Below the pieces are notes generated by a model, which was not told the origin of the DNA, made no database searches, and worked only from the letters and a program-made list of their open reading frames with translations. Both the position numbers and the translations under genes were made by a program. Shown piece by piece: positions 1 to 9,263 of a stretch of DNA of 64,000 nt; position 1 is the stretch's first letter, and every line of letters starts with the position of its first letter. Source of the stretch: Pseudomonas nitroreducens NBRC 12694 (GTDB lineage: Bacteria; Pseudomonadota; Gammaproteobacteria; Pseudomonadales; Pseudomonadaceae); NCBI RefSeq assembly GCF_002091755.1, contig NZ_BDAI01000001.1, positions 62,001 through 126,000 on the forward strand. The letters are read 5' to 3'.

Positions 1-1855
1 GCGAAGTACCGGTAGCATCCACCGACTCCAGGCGCACCGGGAGCGCCGGGCGCGATGGATCGTCAGCAACGAAGCGGCCCACCGCTCCAGGTTCGACCCG
101 CCACACCGCCTGCTCGGCGACGTAACCGCGCAGGCGCACACTCGGCTCCACGACTCGCGCCAGTACCTGGCGCGGGGACAACCAGAGACCGGGAACCAGT
201 TCAGGCAGCAGGTCTCGTACCACTCCGGCATGAGGCGCGCGGATTTCCAGACGCTCGCGTTGCGCAGCCAGGCCGCGGTACTCGGCCACCGCTTCGGCCA
301 GGCGCTGCTCCAGCACGCCGATATCGGCAGCTGTCTCGCTTCGGCCGGCCTGGCGCCGCAATTGTAGCTGGGTGATTTCAATTTCCCGACGGGTAATGCT
401 CTGCCGCGCGGCGAGATCGGGGGACTCCAGTTCGAGCAGCAATTCGCCAGCGGCCACACTCTGTCCGTCGCTTACCACGATCCGCTTCAGCATGGCCGCC
501 AGCGGCGCGTGGAGCGCCGACGCGCGCGTAGCCTCCAGCACCGCGGGAATCTCCACACTGCCACGCCAGGGCACCAGCAGTACCAGCAGCAGCGCCGCCA
601 GCCCGGCGGCGCCCAGAAACAGGCGTCCAGGCTGGGCCTGGCCGCGCCGCTGCCACCACTCGCGCAATTCGCGCCAGATCGGCAGGCCGATGAACCACAC
701 CAGCTCCACCAGCATCAGGAAGATGCCCAACACCTTGAAGAACAGGTGATAGACCGTCAGCGCGATCCCCAGGAACAGCGCCGCGCGCCATAGCCAAGAG
801 CCGTATCCCCACAGTAGAAGGCGCCAGCGCAGTCCATCAGGCCAGGGCTCGGGCATCGGATCGCCGTAGTCGAACAGTGCCTCGCGCAAACGCCAGCGGC
901 ACAAGGCGAAGGCTCGTCCCTGAAGATTCTCGACGCCCAGCAGATCGCTGAGCAGGAAGTAGCCGTCGAAACGCATGAACGGATTGAGGTTGACCAACAG
1001 GGTAGTGACCCAGGTCGCACTGGCAAGCATGAAGGCTGACGTACGCAGAGGCCCGTCCGGCAGAAGCGACCAGGCCAGTAGCGCGACGCAGGCCAGCGTC
1101 AGCTCGGCCAACACGCCTCCCGCTCCGATCAGCAGCCGCGAGCGCCGGTCGTTGACGCGCCAGGCGTCACTGACGTCGGTATAGAACAACGGCAACATCA
1201 CCATGAACGCCACGCCCATGCTCTGCACCCGGCAGCCGGCGCGCTTGGCCATGAACGCATGGCCGAACTCGTGGCACAGTTTGGCAAACAGCAACGCGAC
1301 ACCGAAGGCCAGGGCACCGCCAAAGCTGAACAGGTGCGGGAAGGTCGCGAGGAAACGATCCCAGTCACGCGCCACCAGCAACAGGCCCAGGCCAAGGGTC
1401 AACGGAAGGCCGATCCGCAGCAGCGGCCCGCCGTGGCGGGCCAACCAGGGCCAGGCGCGGTTGAGGAAGGCATCCGGCCGCCACAACGGAATTCGGAAGA
1501 ACAAGTACTGGTGCAGCAGCGATTTCCACAGCCCGTGGCGCTGCAACGCGGCCTTCTGCCCGTAGCTGCTGCGCTGCTCGCCGTCGGCCGAGCTGATCAG
1601 GTCCTGCTGGCGGAGGAATGTGAGCAACTGCTGCAACTCCTGTTCGCCTAGCAGATCCCCACCTTCGCTGTTGGCCGCTCGCAGCACCCGTTGCGGATCA
1701 CCCAGCGTCCAGTGGCGCAACAGGCGCATCGCCGCCACGCCAAGCTTGAAGTAGCGCCCGCGCAGCGGGTCGGCCAGTGTCCATTGCGGCGAACCATCCA
1801 GCGCCGGGGCGCCTGGCGATAGCTGCAAGTCGGCGCGCAGCGCCGGCAATACCAT
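1..1855 (-). CDS. M50 (site-2 protease) family membrane metallopeptidase with C-terminal biotinyl-lipoyl/HlyD region, 3' truncated by window edge
   Basis: About 618 codons are open from an ATG at 1855 to the left edge, so the C-terminus is missing. The first 120 residues are hydrophilic. Membrane segments follow, with a zinc-binding HEFGHA motif (HExxH) in one of them and a downstream NPFMRFDGYF motif that matches the N-P-x-x-x-F-D-G element of site-2 proteases. More membrane helices are followed by a stretch with two half lipoyl-like motifs around a coiled-coil-like segment, as in HlyD adaptors. The ATG directly abuts the stop of the preceding GAF-HlyD gene, so the two are probably translationally coupled. 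The domains are visible in the sequence. A role in export or maturation of a secreted substrate is inferred from the neighbours. Confidence 0.85.
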   Translation of the reverse strand, partial: MVLPALRADLQLSPGAPALDGSPQWTLADPLRGRYFKLGVAAMRLLRHWTLGDPQRVLRAANSEGGDLLGEQELQQLLTFLRQQDLISSADGEQRSSYGQKAALQRHGLWKSLLHQYLFFRIPLWRPDAFLNRAWPWLARHGGPLLRIGLPLTLGLGLLLVARDWDRFLATFPHLFSFGGALAFGVALLFAKLCHEFGHAFMAKRAGCRVQSMGVAFMVMLPLFYTDVSDAWRVNDRRSRLLIGAGGVLAELTLACVALLAWSLLPDGPLRTSAFMLASATWVTTLLVNLNPFMRFDGYFLLSDLLGVENLQGRAFALCRWRLREALFDYGDPMPEPWPDGLRWRLLLWGYGSWLWRAALFLGIALTVYHLFFKVLGIFLMLVELVWFIGLPIWRELREWWQRRGQAQPGRLFLGAAGLAALLLVLLVPWRGSVEIPAVLEATRASALHAPLAAMLKRIVVSDGQSVAAGELLLELESPDLAARQSITRREIEITQLQLRRQAGRSETAADIGVLEQRLAEAVAEYRGLAAQRERLEIRAPHAGVVRDLLPELVPGLWLSPRQVLARVVEPSVRLRGYVAEQAVWRVEPGAVGRFVADDPSRPALPVRLESVDATGTS

Positions 1856-3175
1856 CTAGAAGCCCACCGTCTGACGAAGCGCCGCCAGGGGACGACGCAA
1901 CACGTAGAGCAGGATGGGCGCTCGCTCGCCATAGAGTTTGGCGGTACCGCGCAGACCGATCCGCGGCGGCGCGGAGTCGAAGCGCGCGTCCAGACGGTAG
2001 GCCAGTTGCCCGCCGGCGACCGGCTGGGCCTCATAAGCGCTGCGTGACAGGCGGGCGGCATGGCGGTTCAGCGGATCGCTGTCGAGGAATAGCTGGACCT
2101 CCGCCTCTGGCGCCAGGCGGATGGCATTGGCCACCGACAGGTCGATGCGCAGCTCGGCCTGGCGAGGATCGGCCAGCTCCATCAGGCGCTCGCCGGTCTG
2201 CACCGGCTTGCCGGTCCAGCGCTCGGCGTCGGCGAATACCGCGATGCCGTCGCGTGGCGCCCGCACCTCGGCGCGTGCCAGCAGGTCCCGGGCGTAGTCG
2301 CGCTCGGCGCGCTTCTGCTCCACTCGCGCCGCCAGCAGATCGACCCTGGCGCCTGATTCGGCGTCGGAGAAAGCGCGTTGCGAGTTGGCCTTGAGTTCGG
2401 CCTCGGCCACGCCAAGGGACCGCTCGGCCACGTCCGCCTGCGCTTGCAGGGTGGTGGCGTCGAAACGCACCAGCAGGTCACCGGCCCTGACCGTCTGGTT
2501 GGGCTTGACCAGCACCTGCTGGATCACTCCGTCCAGCGGGGCGGCGATGACCTGGCCGTCCAGCGGGACGACCTCAGCCGGCGCCAGCACCGACTGGCGC
2601 ACGGGTACGAGCAGCAACAGGCACAGCCCGGCGGCAATCATCGACAACTTCTTCTTCGGCCAACGCGCTCGCCAGGGCTTGCGCGGCTGCAGGGCTTTCC
2701 AGGCGTGGGCGTAGGCATCGCCCAGTTGCACCAGCAGCGCCTGCTCCGCTTCGCTCCACGGTTGCTCGCGGGCCAGCCAGAGGCCGCCAAAGGCAGCCCC
2801 CTGCTGGTCCGCCAGCGGCAGCCAGAAGACGTCTCCGGCGGAGAGCGCCTGCCAGTCAGCCTGCTGCTGCGCGCCCAGGGCCTGGAAGTCGACGCGCTGC
2901 GGCTTGTCCAGGGCGCCGAGCCTCTGCAGTTGGGCGCAGGCCTGCTCGACGAAGGCGACGAAGGGCGCATTGGGTTCGACGACACTGATGCCGGTCAGCG
3001 CCTGCACCTTGCCCGCGATCAGCAGCGCCGCGTGGCGGTAGCCGAACAGCGCCTGCCCGTCGTTGACGATGTGATAAGCCAGTTGCTCGACCGTTCCTGC
3101 TGCGCGGGCCTGGCGCTCCAGCTCGAGGAACTGGGCGAAGAGCCGCTCCGCCAGGCCAACCTGCGGTGCGTTCAT
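1856..3175 (-). CDS. GAF-like domain fused to HlyD-type periplasmic adaptor
   Basis: 439 aa. Residues 1-160 are soluble and look like a GAF sensor domain: an N-terminal helix, then a fold ending in GLWLAREQPWSEAEQ. A basic stretch (KPWRARWPKKK) precedes one membrane helix (LSMIAAGLCLLLLVPV). The rest is a membrane-fusion adaptor with lipoyl halves (VIAAPLDGVIQQVLVKPNQ... and VRAPRDGIAVFADAE) around a helical hairpin. By topology the GAF part would be cytoplasmic and the adaptor periplasmic. The ATG overlaps the upstream stop by 4 bp (ATGA). An adaptor carrying a cytoplasmic sensor is not the standard HlyD layout. The GAF call rests on pattern only. Confidence 0.8.
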   Translation of the reverse strand: MNAPQVGLAERLFAQFLELERQARAAGTVEQLAYHIVNDGQALFGYRHAALLIAGKVQALTGISVVEPNAPFVAFVEQACAQLQRLGALDKPQRVDFQALGAQQQADWQALSAGDVFWLPLADQQGAAFGGLWLAREQPWSEAEQALLVQLGDAYAHAWKALQPRKPWRARWPKKKLSMIAAGLCLLLLVPVRQSVLAPAEVVPLDGQVIAAPLDGVIQQVLVKPNQTVRAGDLLVRFDATTLQAQADVAERSLGVAEAELKANSQRAFSDAESGARVDLLAARVEQKRAERDYARDLLARAEVRAPRDGIAVFADAERWTGKPVQTGERLMELADPRQAELRIDLSVANAIRLAPEAEVQLFLDSDPLNRHAARLSRSAYEAQPVAGGQLAYRLDARFDSAPPRIGLRGTAKLYGERAPILLYVLRRPLAALRQTVGF

Positions 3176-3951
3176 GGCGTCTCCGCGAAGCGTGCCGTCC
3201 CGCTCATGCCGGCCAGCAGGCCCTTGGTCTCGGCCGGCAGGGTGGCGATCAGCGGCAGCATCTGGCTGCCCTCGTCGATCCGCGCACCCAGGCGCTTCAC
3301 CTCGGCCTGCAGCGGCTCGCCGGTTTCATCGGGAACGAAGGTGAAGGACTGCCCCGCCTTGAGCCTTGCGACCCAGCGCGAGGGCACCAGCAGGCGGATT
3401 TCCAGGCTGCGGTTGTCGACGATTTCCAGCAGCGGCGCACCACCACTGACGCTTTCGAAAGGCTGTGCCTTGCGCTGCACGACCTGGCCGTCGTAGGGCG
3501 CGGTGAGCGCACAGCGGCGCACCTGGACCTGGTAGACCTGGGCCTGGGCCTGGGCTTCGGCAAGCTTGGCCTCGGCCAGCGCGACCTCGAAGCGCCCTAC
3601 CGAGTTGAGCGCCGCCAGCTGGCGGTTGTGCGCCAGTTGCTCACCGGCCGCCTTGGCACCGGCCTGCGCGGCGTTCAGTTGTGCCTGATACGCGGAGCAA
3701 TCGAAACGGACCAGTACGTCGCCCTTGCGGAAGGATTGCCCCTCGGCGAAGGGCATCTCCAGGATGCGCCCGGCCAGCTCGCTGGACAGCATCGCCTGAT
3801 CGCGTGCGCGCAGGATGCCCCGGACATCGCCGGCCCCGCTGGACGTCGACGGGCTCGACAGCAGCGGGTCGTCCTCGCCGGGCTGCGCCGCGTGGGCTGC
3901 TCCGAACGCGCACAACGACAACCCCAAACCTAGCCAAATCCCTTTATGCAT
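3172..3951 (-). CDS. HlyD/RND-type periplasmic adaptor protein
   Basis: 259 aa with a clear N-terminal signal peptide (MHKGIWLGLGLSLCAFGAAHA) and no later membrane helix. Lipoyl halves are visible at GRILEMPFAEGQSFRKGDVLVRFD and LTAPYDGQVVQRKAQPFESV, separated by an Ala/Gln-rich helical hairpin. It is the first gene of the M50 operon and overlaps the next gene by 4 bp. Adaptors of this family bridge an inner-membrane pump to an outer-membrane channel. No TolC-like channel or ATPase is visible here, so partners may lie beyond the left edge. The protein is short for the family, which suggests a reduced hairpin. Confidence 0.85.
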   Translation of the reverse strand: MHKGIWLGLGLSLCAFGAAHAAQPGEDDPLLSSPSTSSGAGDVRGILRARDQAMLSSELAGRILEMPFAEGQSFRKGDVLVRFDCSAYQAQLNAAQAGAKAAGEQLAHNRQLAALNSVGRFEVALAEAKLAEAQAQAQVYQVQVRRCALTAPYDGQVVQRKAQPFESVSGGAPLLEIVDNRSLEIRLLVPSRWVARLKAGQSFTFVPDETGEPLQAEVKRLGARIDEGSQMLPLIATLPAETKGLLAGMSGTARFAETP

Positions 3952-4109
3952 AGTGGTCTCCCCGGCAGATCGCGGGAGTCTACGGTACTCCGCAAGCGCC
4001 GGATATTGGCCGTAGCAGAAATCCTTCGTACGCTAGGCAGCCGGCCGGCACCGATGACCTGCCGACCTCAAGCAGCAGACGCTCTGGACTGGCCCTTGGG
4101 GCCGCGATC

Positions 4110-4835
4110 ATGGACGAGAGGGAAATGGATCAAGCCATGCTGGATCAGGCAGAACTTCACCGGGAGGGCTACGCGCTGCTGCGCCAGGTGATCCCGCACG
4201 CGATGCTCGAAGAGCTGCGTGCGGCTTTCGACGCCAATGTCCTGCCATCGGATCAATGGCCGGTGCCCCGCGGAATGGATTGGCGCCATGCGCAGATGGA
4301 CCTGGAGCCGGCCGTGCAGGCGGCGTGTCGCCTGCCGCAACTGCTGTCGGCAGCGGGCATGCTGATCGGCGAGCGCTTCTTCCTCGCCCAGGTCGAAGGG
4401 CGCGAGCCCTTGCCCGGCGGCGGTCATCAACAACTGCATCGCGATCTGTCGGCCCGGCGCCCGGGCGACATGGTCAGCGCCCTCGCCTTTCTCGATGACT
4501 TCGCTCAGGGAAATGGCGCCACCCGGATCGTTCCCCGCAGCCATCGACCTGCTTCCGCAGCGGCGCCGCTCGACTTCCTGGACGAGTCCGCTGCCGTGCA
4601 TCTGAGCGGGCGGCCCGGTGACATCCTGGTCTTCGACGTCGACCTGGTGCACGCGGGCAGCCTGAACATCAACGGTGCCCGCCGCCGCACGATCCTGATC
4701 AGCTACCGTTCGGAACTCCTCCACGCAGCGCATCTGGAGACGCTGGCCCTGCGCAATGTCCGTATGGACACCAGCGAGCGCTTCGATCCCTCAATCGCCG
4801 AACGAAGCACTGCAAGGTCATGCACACCCCGATGA
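4110..4835 (+). CDS. Phytanoyl-CoA dioxygenase (PhyH) family Fe(II)/2-oxoglutarate oxygenase
   Basis: 241 aa. Iron ligands of the facial triad are visible: His110 and Asp112 (HRD) and His181 (LVHAGSLN). Arg191-193 before TILISY can hold the 2-oxoglutarate carboxylate. The segment RPGDILVFDVDLVHAG is typical of PhyH proteins. The family hydroxylates small molecules, and the substrate here is unknown. The gene diverges from the HlyD operon. Alternative ATGs lie at 4125 and 4137, and no strong ribosome-binding site separates them. It ends 12 bp before the convergent methyltransferase gene. Confidence 0.8.
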   Translation: MDEREMDQAMLDQAELHREGYALLRQVIPHAMLEELRAAFDANVLPSDQWPVPRGMDWRHAQMDLEPAVQAACRLPQLLSAAGMLIGERFFLAQVEGREPLPGGGHQQLHRDLSARRPGDMVSALAFLDDFAQGNGATRIVPRSHRPASAAAPLDFLDESAAVHLSGRPGDILVFDVDLVHAGSLNINGARRRTILISYRSELLHAAHLETLALRNVRMDTSERFDPSIAERSTARSCTPR

Positions 4836-4847
4836 ATGAGGGGGGGT

Positions 4848-5606
4848 TCACACCCGCCCAATCCTCATGTTGATCGGCCATCTGACCGCAAGCCGCGCGG
4901 CAGGGTCGCCCCAGCGCTCGGCCAGGTCGGCGGCGAAGTGCTGCAGCAGGTCTTCGCGCCCGGCTTCCCGGGCGCTGCGCACTGCCGACCAGGTGGAGAC
5001 GTAGCCGAGGAACTCGTGGAGGGTCCATTCCAGGCGGATGGCGATCTCCGGCCCCGGAAACTCGGCGAAGGGGAAATCAAGGGTCGCGTAGCCGCTGTCC
5101 ACCAGCTTGCGCTCGGCGGGCCAGTAGGGACCGATCTCCTGCCAGTAGAAAGTCTCGAAGCGCTTGCCCGGATCGCCGTCCAGGTGCAGCACGCCGTAGC
5201 TGATCAGCGCCAGGACCGCGTCGGGCTCGGCGATTCGCCGGACCTCGGCGTAGAACTTGGGCAGGTCGAACCAGTGCGCGGCCTGTGCCGCCGTGATCAG
5301 GCTGGCGCTGCGGTCGGCCAGCGGGAGTTCTTCGGCCTGGGCGCAGGCGTAGCTCAGGTTCGCGCGGGGCGCGGCATGGGCAATCTGCTCCGCGCTGGGA
5401 TCGAAGCCGACAACCGAACTGAAATGCTCGGCCAATTGCCGGGTCAGCTGGCCGCTACCGCAACCCACGTCGACTGCCAGCGCCCGGTCGGGAGCCAGCG
5501 AGGCCAGGCAGGAGGCAAGCTCCGCCGGGTACTCGGGGCGGAAGCGCGCGTAGGCCTGGCCGCCCTGGTCGAACCAGTTTCGCAGGTCGGTTGACGTGTC
5601 ATTCAT
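4848..5606 (-). CDS. Class I SAM-dependent methyltransferase
   Basis: 252 aa from the ATG at 5606, preceded by an AGAGGAG-type ribosome-binding site. A longer in-frame extension is open but runs antisense over the intergenic and SDR region, so I rejected it. Motif I (AVDVGCGSGQL, residues 45-55) binds SAM, and an acidic residue follows at the end of strand 2 (VVGFDPS). The fold resembles the UbiE/trans-aconitate methyltransferase-like group (Methyltransf_11). The methyl acceptor is not predictable. Confidence 0.85.
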   Translation of the reverse strand: MNDTSTDLRNWFDQGGQAYARFRPEYPAELASCLASLAPDRALAVDVGCGSGQLTRQLAEHFSSVVGFDPSAEQIAHAAPRANLSYACAQAEELPLADRSASLITAAQAAHWFDLPKFYAEVRRIAEPDAVLALISYGVLHLDGDPGKRFETFYWQEIGPYWPAERKLVDSGYATLDFPFAEFPGPEIAIRLEWTLHEFLGYVSTWSAVRSAREAGREDLLQHFAADLAERWGDPAARLAVRWPINMRIGRV

Positions 5607-5724
5607 GGCTGGCGGCTCCTCTCTTGAAAACTGGCTTGCCGCGACTGTAAAGGGCAAACGGGCCAGCACACCAGAGCCACACAGGCCGCAGCAGGACGCA
5701 CGCCCTGCCCGGCCCATGGCATGG

Positions 5725-6474
5725 TCAGACCTGTGCCATGCCGCCATCGACGAACAGTTCGATGCCGTTGATGAAGCTGGCCGACTCCGAAGCCAGGAAG
5801 GCCACTGCCTTGCCAATTTCGCGAGGTTCGCCCAGCCGGCCCAGCGGTACCTGGCTGGCCAGCGCATCGAACAGGCCCTGGCGCGCTTCCTCGGGCACCA
5901 GGTCGCCGAGGCCGGGAGTGCGGACCGGGCCGGGGCTGACGACATTGACGCGAATGCCCCGGTCCTTCAGATCCAGCGCCCAGGAGCGGGCGAAGTTGCG
6001 CACGGCGGCCTTGCTCGCACTGTACACGCTGAAGTTGGCAGTGCCCTGGATCGAGGTGGTGGACGAGGTGAGGATCACCGACGCGCCATCGACCAGCAGC
6101 GGCAATGCCTTCTGCACGGTGAACAGCACGCCGCGCACGTTGGTGCCGAAGATTCGGTCGAAGTGTTCCTCGGTGATCGCGCCCAGCGGGAGCATGTCGC
6201 CGCCGCCGGCGTTGGCAAAGAGGATATCCAGTCGGCCGGCAGCTTTCGCGATCTGTGCGTACACCGCATCGAGATCGGCGAGCACCGAGGCGTCGGCACG
6301 AATGGCCGTGGCGGCCGGGCCGATGGCTTCGACGGCGGCGTCCAGTTCGGCCTGGCGGCGGCCGGTGATGAAGACGCGGGCGCCTTGCGCGGCGAGTTCC
6401 TGTGCGGCGCCGAGGCCGATGCCGGTGCTGCCGCCGGTGACCAGTGCAACTTTACCAGTGAGGGACTTGTTCAT
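5725..6474 (-). CDS. Short-chain dehydrogenase/reductase (SDR)
   Basis: 249 aa from the ATG at 6474, which follows CAGGAGCTCATC. It has the Rossmann motif TGGSTGIG (residues 13-20), NAGG at about 88-91, a catalytic Ser near 138, and Tyr151-x3-Lys155 (YSASK). The C-terminus INGIELFVDGGMAQV is typical of classical SDRs. The Arg after the second strand (TGRRQ) suggests NADP(H) preference. It diverges from a LysR gene 175 bp away, which is the usual layout for a LysR-controlled reductase. Confidence 0.9.
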   Translation of the reverse strand: MNKSLTGKVALVTGGSTGIGLGAAQELAAQGARVFITGRRQAELDAAVEAIGPAATAIRADASVLADLDAVYAQIAKAAGRLDILFANAGGGDMLPLGAITEEHFDRIFGTNVRGVLFTVQKALPLLVDGASVILTSSTTSIQGTANFSVYSASKAAVRNFARSWALDLKDRGIRVNVVSPGPVRTPGLGDLVPEEARQGLFDALASQVPLGRLGEPREIGKAVAFLASESASFINGIELFVDGGMAQV

Positions 6475-6649
6475 GATGAGCTCCTGAGCTTTGCGAGTTG
6501 AGGGTTCTGCCTCCTGGCCGGCATCTGGCGCGGCTTTGCGGTGAGGCATGGCGCTACTCTAGGGCCCGGCCATTGATGGAAAAAGCGCATACAATGGAAT
6601 GACTATCCATGCCCATGGATAATCAGGCGATCCCCTCAGAGGAGTTCCC

Positions 6650-7555
6650 ATGGACCAGCTCCAGGCCATCCGTGCCTTCTCCCGCGTGGTGGAAGCCGGC
6701 AACTTCACCCGCGCCGCCGACTCGCTGGACATGCCCAACGCCACCCTGAGCAAGCTGGTTCAGGAGCTGGAGGCGCACCTGGGCGTCCGCCTGCTGCAAC
6801 GCACCACAAGACGCGTCATGGTGACGCCCGAAGGCCAGGACTACTACGCCAAGGCCAGTCGCGTATTGCGTGACCTGGAAGACATCGACTCGTCCTTCAA
6901 CATTGCCCGCAGCAAGCCACGCGGCCATCTGCGCATCGATGTCGGCGGCTCGACCGCGCGGGACGTACTGATACCGCTGCTGCCGGACTTCCTGGCGCGC
7001 TACCCGGACATACGCATCGATCTGGGCGTGTCCGACCGCTCGGTGGACCTGATCGGCGACAACGTCGACTGCGTGATCCGCGGCGGCGCGCTGGACGCCT
7101 CGTCGCTGGTGGCGCGCGGCATCGGCCAGGCGACCATGGTTACTTGCGCCTCGCCCGAATACCTGCGCCACAACGGCATCCCCGCCTACCCCGAGGAACT
7201 GCGCAACGGCCACCGGCTGGTCAGCTACCTGTCACCGCAGAATGGTCGCGCGGTGCCCTTCCGCTTCGAGCGCGATGGCGAACGCAGCGAGCTGAAAATC
7301 GAGTACCGCATCGGCGTCAATGAAAGCAACGCGCACCTGGCTGCCTGCGTCGCCGGCCTGGGCATCATCCAGACCTTCTCCTACGCCGCCGGCGCCGCCC
7401 TGCGCGACGGCACGCTGGTGGAAATCCTCGAGGAATGGCGCCCACCGCCCTACCCCTTCCACGTCGTCTACCCGCAGAACCGCTACGTCACCCACCGTTT
7501 GCGAGTGTTCATCGACTGGCTGGTGGAGTGCTTCCCGGCGCGGGTTGCCGGTTGA
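6650..7555 (+). CDS. LysR-family transcriptional regulator
   Basis: 301 aa. The N-terminal winged HTH (MDQLQAIRAFSRVVEAGNFT...) and the effector-binding domain are both complete. The start follows AGAGGAGTTCCC. The protein resembles the large DsdC/AaeR-like LysR group in which most paralogues act as local regulators. The divergent SDR gene is the most likely target. The 175-bp intergenic region includes a short symmetric stretch, CCATGCCCATGG. Confidence 0.9.
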   Translation: MDQLQAIRAFSRVVEAGNFTRAADSLDMPNATLSKLVQELEAHLGVRLLQRTTRRVMVTPEGQDYYAKASRVLRDLEDIDSSFNIARSKPRGHLRIDVGGSTARDVLIPLLPDFLARYPDIRIDLGVSDRSVDLIGDNVDCVIRGGALDASSLVARGIGQATMVTCASPEYLRHNGIPAYPEELRNGHRLVSYLSPQNGRAVPFRFERDGERSELKIEYRIGVNESNAHLAACVAGLGIIQTFSYAAGAALRDGTLVEILEEWRPPPYPFHVVYPQNRYVTHRLRVFIDWLVECFPARVAG

Positions 7556-7559
7556 GCGC

Positions 7560-8513
7560 TCAGGGCGCCCTGTCTGCCAGCGCTTCGAGCAGGTCGGCCG
7601 AGGGCACGAAGAACAGGCTGCCCGTCACCGCCTTGCTGTAGTCCAGCAGGCGATCGTAGTTGCCGGCCGGGCGGCCGATGAACATGTTCTCCAGCATTTC
7701 CTCCACCGGCGCCGGCGAGCGGGCGTAGCCGATGAAGTAGGTGCCGAACTCCCCTGCCCCGGGCCTGCCGAACGGCATGTTGTCGCGCAGGATCTTCACT
7801 TCCTGGCCGTCCTTCTCCAGGGTGGTCAGCGAACTGTGCGAGCAGCTCGGTTTCACGTCGTCGCCCAGTTCGATATCGGCCAGCTTGGTGCGGCCGATGA
7901 TGCGCTCCTGGGTTTCAGTGGGAAGCTGGTTCCAGCCGGCCATGTCATGCAGGTACTTCTGCACCAGGACGTAGCTGCCGCCGGCGAACGCCGCGTCTTC
8001 CTCGCCGATCAGGGTGAAGTGCGGAATCTCGCGCCCTTCCGGGTTCTCGGTGCCATCGACGAAACCGATGATGCTGCGCATGTCGAAATAGCGAAAACCC
8101 TGGACTTCATCGACCACCGTGATCGCATCGCCCAGGCGCGCGACCAGTTGCGACGCCAGTTCGAAACAGAGGTCCATCTGCTCGGCGCGGATGTGCAGCA
8201 ACAGATCGCCCGGCGTGGAGACGGCGACCCGCTCGCCTGTGCCGATCTGGCGGAAGGCATGCAGGGACGCCGGACGCGGGGTGCCGAACAGTGCATCCCA
8301 GGCCGCCGAACCAAAGCCCACCACGCAGGACAGGTTGCCCGCCGGCACGCGCTTGCCGACCGAGCGCACCAGCGCCGCCACGTCCTCGCAGAGGGCTCGA
8401 ACCGGGCTCCAGTCCTTACCTGGCATCAACGTCGCAACGAGGAAGATCGCGCTGCGGGTGATCGGGCTGTCGACTGTCTGGGGTACGGGGGATTCGTTGA
8501 GCATGGTTTCCAT
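7560..8513 (-). CDS. Dyp-type heme peroxidase
   Basis: 317 aa. The hallmark GxxDG motif is GFVDGTENP (residues 150-158, distal Asp153). His226 in PSCSHSS is the likely proximal heme ligand, and Arg243 (ILRDN) is a candidate distal Arg. Length and lack of a Tat signal fit the cytoplasmic YfeX-like class. These enzymes oxidise dyes, porphyrinogens and phenols with hydrogen peroxide. It is convergent with the LysR gene, separated by only 4 bp. Confidence 0.92.
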   Translation of the reverse strand: METMLNESPVPQTVDSPITRSAIFLVATLMPGKDWSPVRALCEDVAALVRSVGKRVPAGNLSCVVGFGSAAWDALFGTPRPASLHAFRQIGTGERVAVSTPGDLLLHIRAEQMDLCFELASQLVARLGDAITVVDEVQGFRYFDMRSIIGFVDGTENPEGREIPHFTLIGEEDAAFAGGSYVLVQKYLHDMAGWNQLPTETQERIIGRTKLADIELGDDVKPSCSHSSLTTLEKDGQEVKILRDNMPFGRPGAGEFGTYFIGYARSPAPVEEMLENMFIGRPAGNYDRLLDYSKAVTGSLFFVPSADLLEALADRAP

Positions 8514-8645
8514 TCGCCGCCATCAGGGTTGGGAAGATGGGGTTATCAAAGCAGGTCGCCTACCTCGCTGACAATGCGGGCGGCGCATGACGAAGGGCCG
8601 GTCTTTCGAGCCCTCCCTTCGGGACAGCGGATGCTCCGCTGCGGC

Positions 8646-9263
8646 TTAGCGCATCGCCGCCAGCTTGATGCCGAAACCGAGCAGGCACGCCCCCGCCAGC
8701 CGCTCCAGCAGATTGGCGACACGCGGATTCGCGCGCATGCGCTCGGCCAGCCGGTGGGTCAGCAGCACGGCTACCAGCCCATAGAGGAAGGTCACTACCG
8801 CAACCGTCACTGCCATGAAGGCGAAGGTCACCAGCCCCTGATGCTTCACCGGGTCGATGAACAACGGCAGGAAGGCCATGTAGAACACGATGGCCTTCGG
8901 GTTGAGCAAGGTGATCAGCATGGTCTGGCGCAGGTAGTGACCGTTGTCCATGCGGCTCTGCCGCGAAGCGGCCCCGGGCTTGCTCATCAGCATGCGCAGG
9001 CCCAGCCAGGCCAGGTAGCCCGCCCCCAGCCACTGTACCGCCTGGAAGGCCGATGGGTAGGTGGCAAGCAGCGTCGCCACGCCCGCCACCGCCATCCACA
9101 GCAGCACCTGGTCGCCCAGGATCACCCCGCAGGTGGCCGCCAACCCTGCCCTCACGCCGCCCTTGCCAGTCGCTGTGATCAAGGCGAAGTTGCCGGGACC
9201 GGGAATGGCCAGGAGCACCACGAAGGCGATCAGGAAGGCGCCGTAATCGGTCACTCCGAACAT
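8646..9263 (-). CDS. LysE/RhtB-family amino-acid exporter
   Basis: 205 aa from the ATG at 9263, which follows CAGGAGCC. A longer in-frame reading to 9518 is open but its extension is Arg-rich and unlike the family. The N-terminal LLAIPGPGNFALITATGKGG is the LysE/RhtB signature, and about six hydrophobic segments follow, with LNPKAIVFYMAFLPLF in the middle. The family exports amino acids or homoserine lactone-like metabolites. The substrate is unknown. Confidence 0.9.
   Translation of the reverse strand: MFGVTDYGAFLIAFVVLLAIPGPGNFALITATGKGGVRAGLAATCGVILGDQVLLWMAVAGVATLLATYPSAFQAVQWLGAGYLAWLGLRMLMSKPGAASRQSRMDNGHYLRQTMLITLLNPKAIVFYMAFLPLFIDPVKHQGLVTFAFMAVTVAVVTFLYGLVAVLLTHRLAERMRANPRVANLLERLAGACLLGFGIKLAAMR

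Noticed and set aside
4848..5945. Longer version of the methyltransferase gene starting at 5945
   Set aside because: The extra 113 residues are Arg/Ser-rich, antisense-like and overlap the SDR gene; the ATG at 5606 has a good ribosome-binding site.
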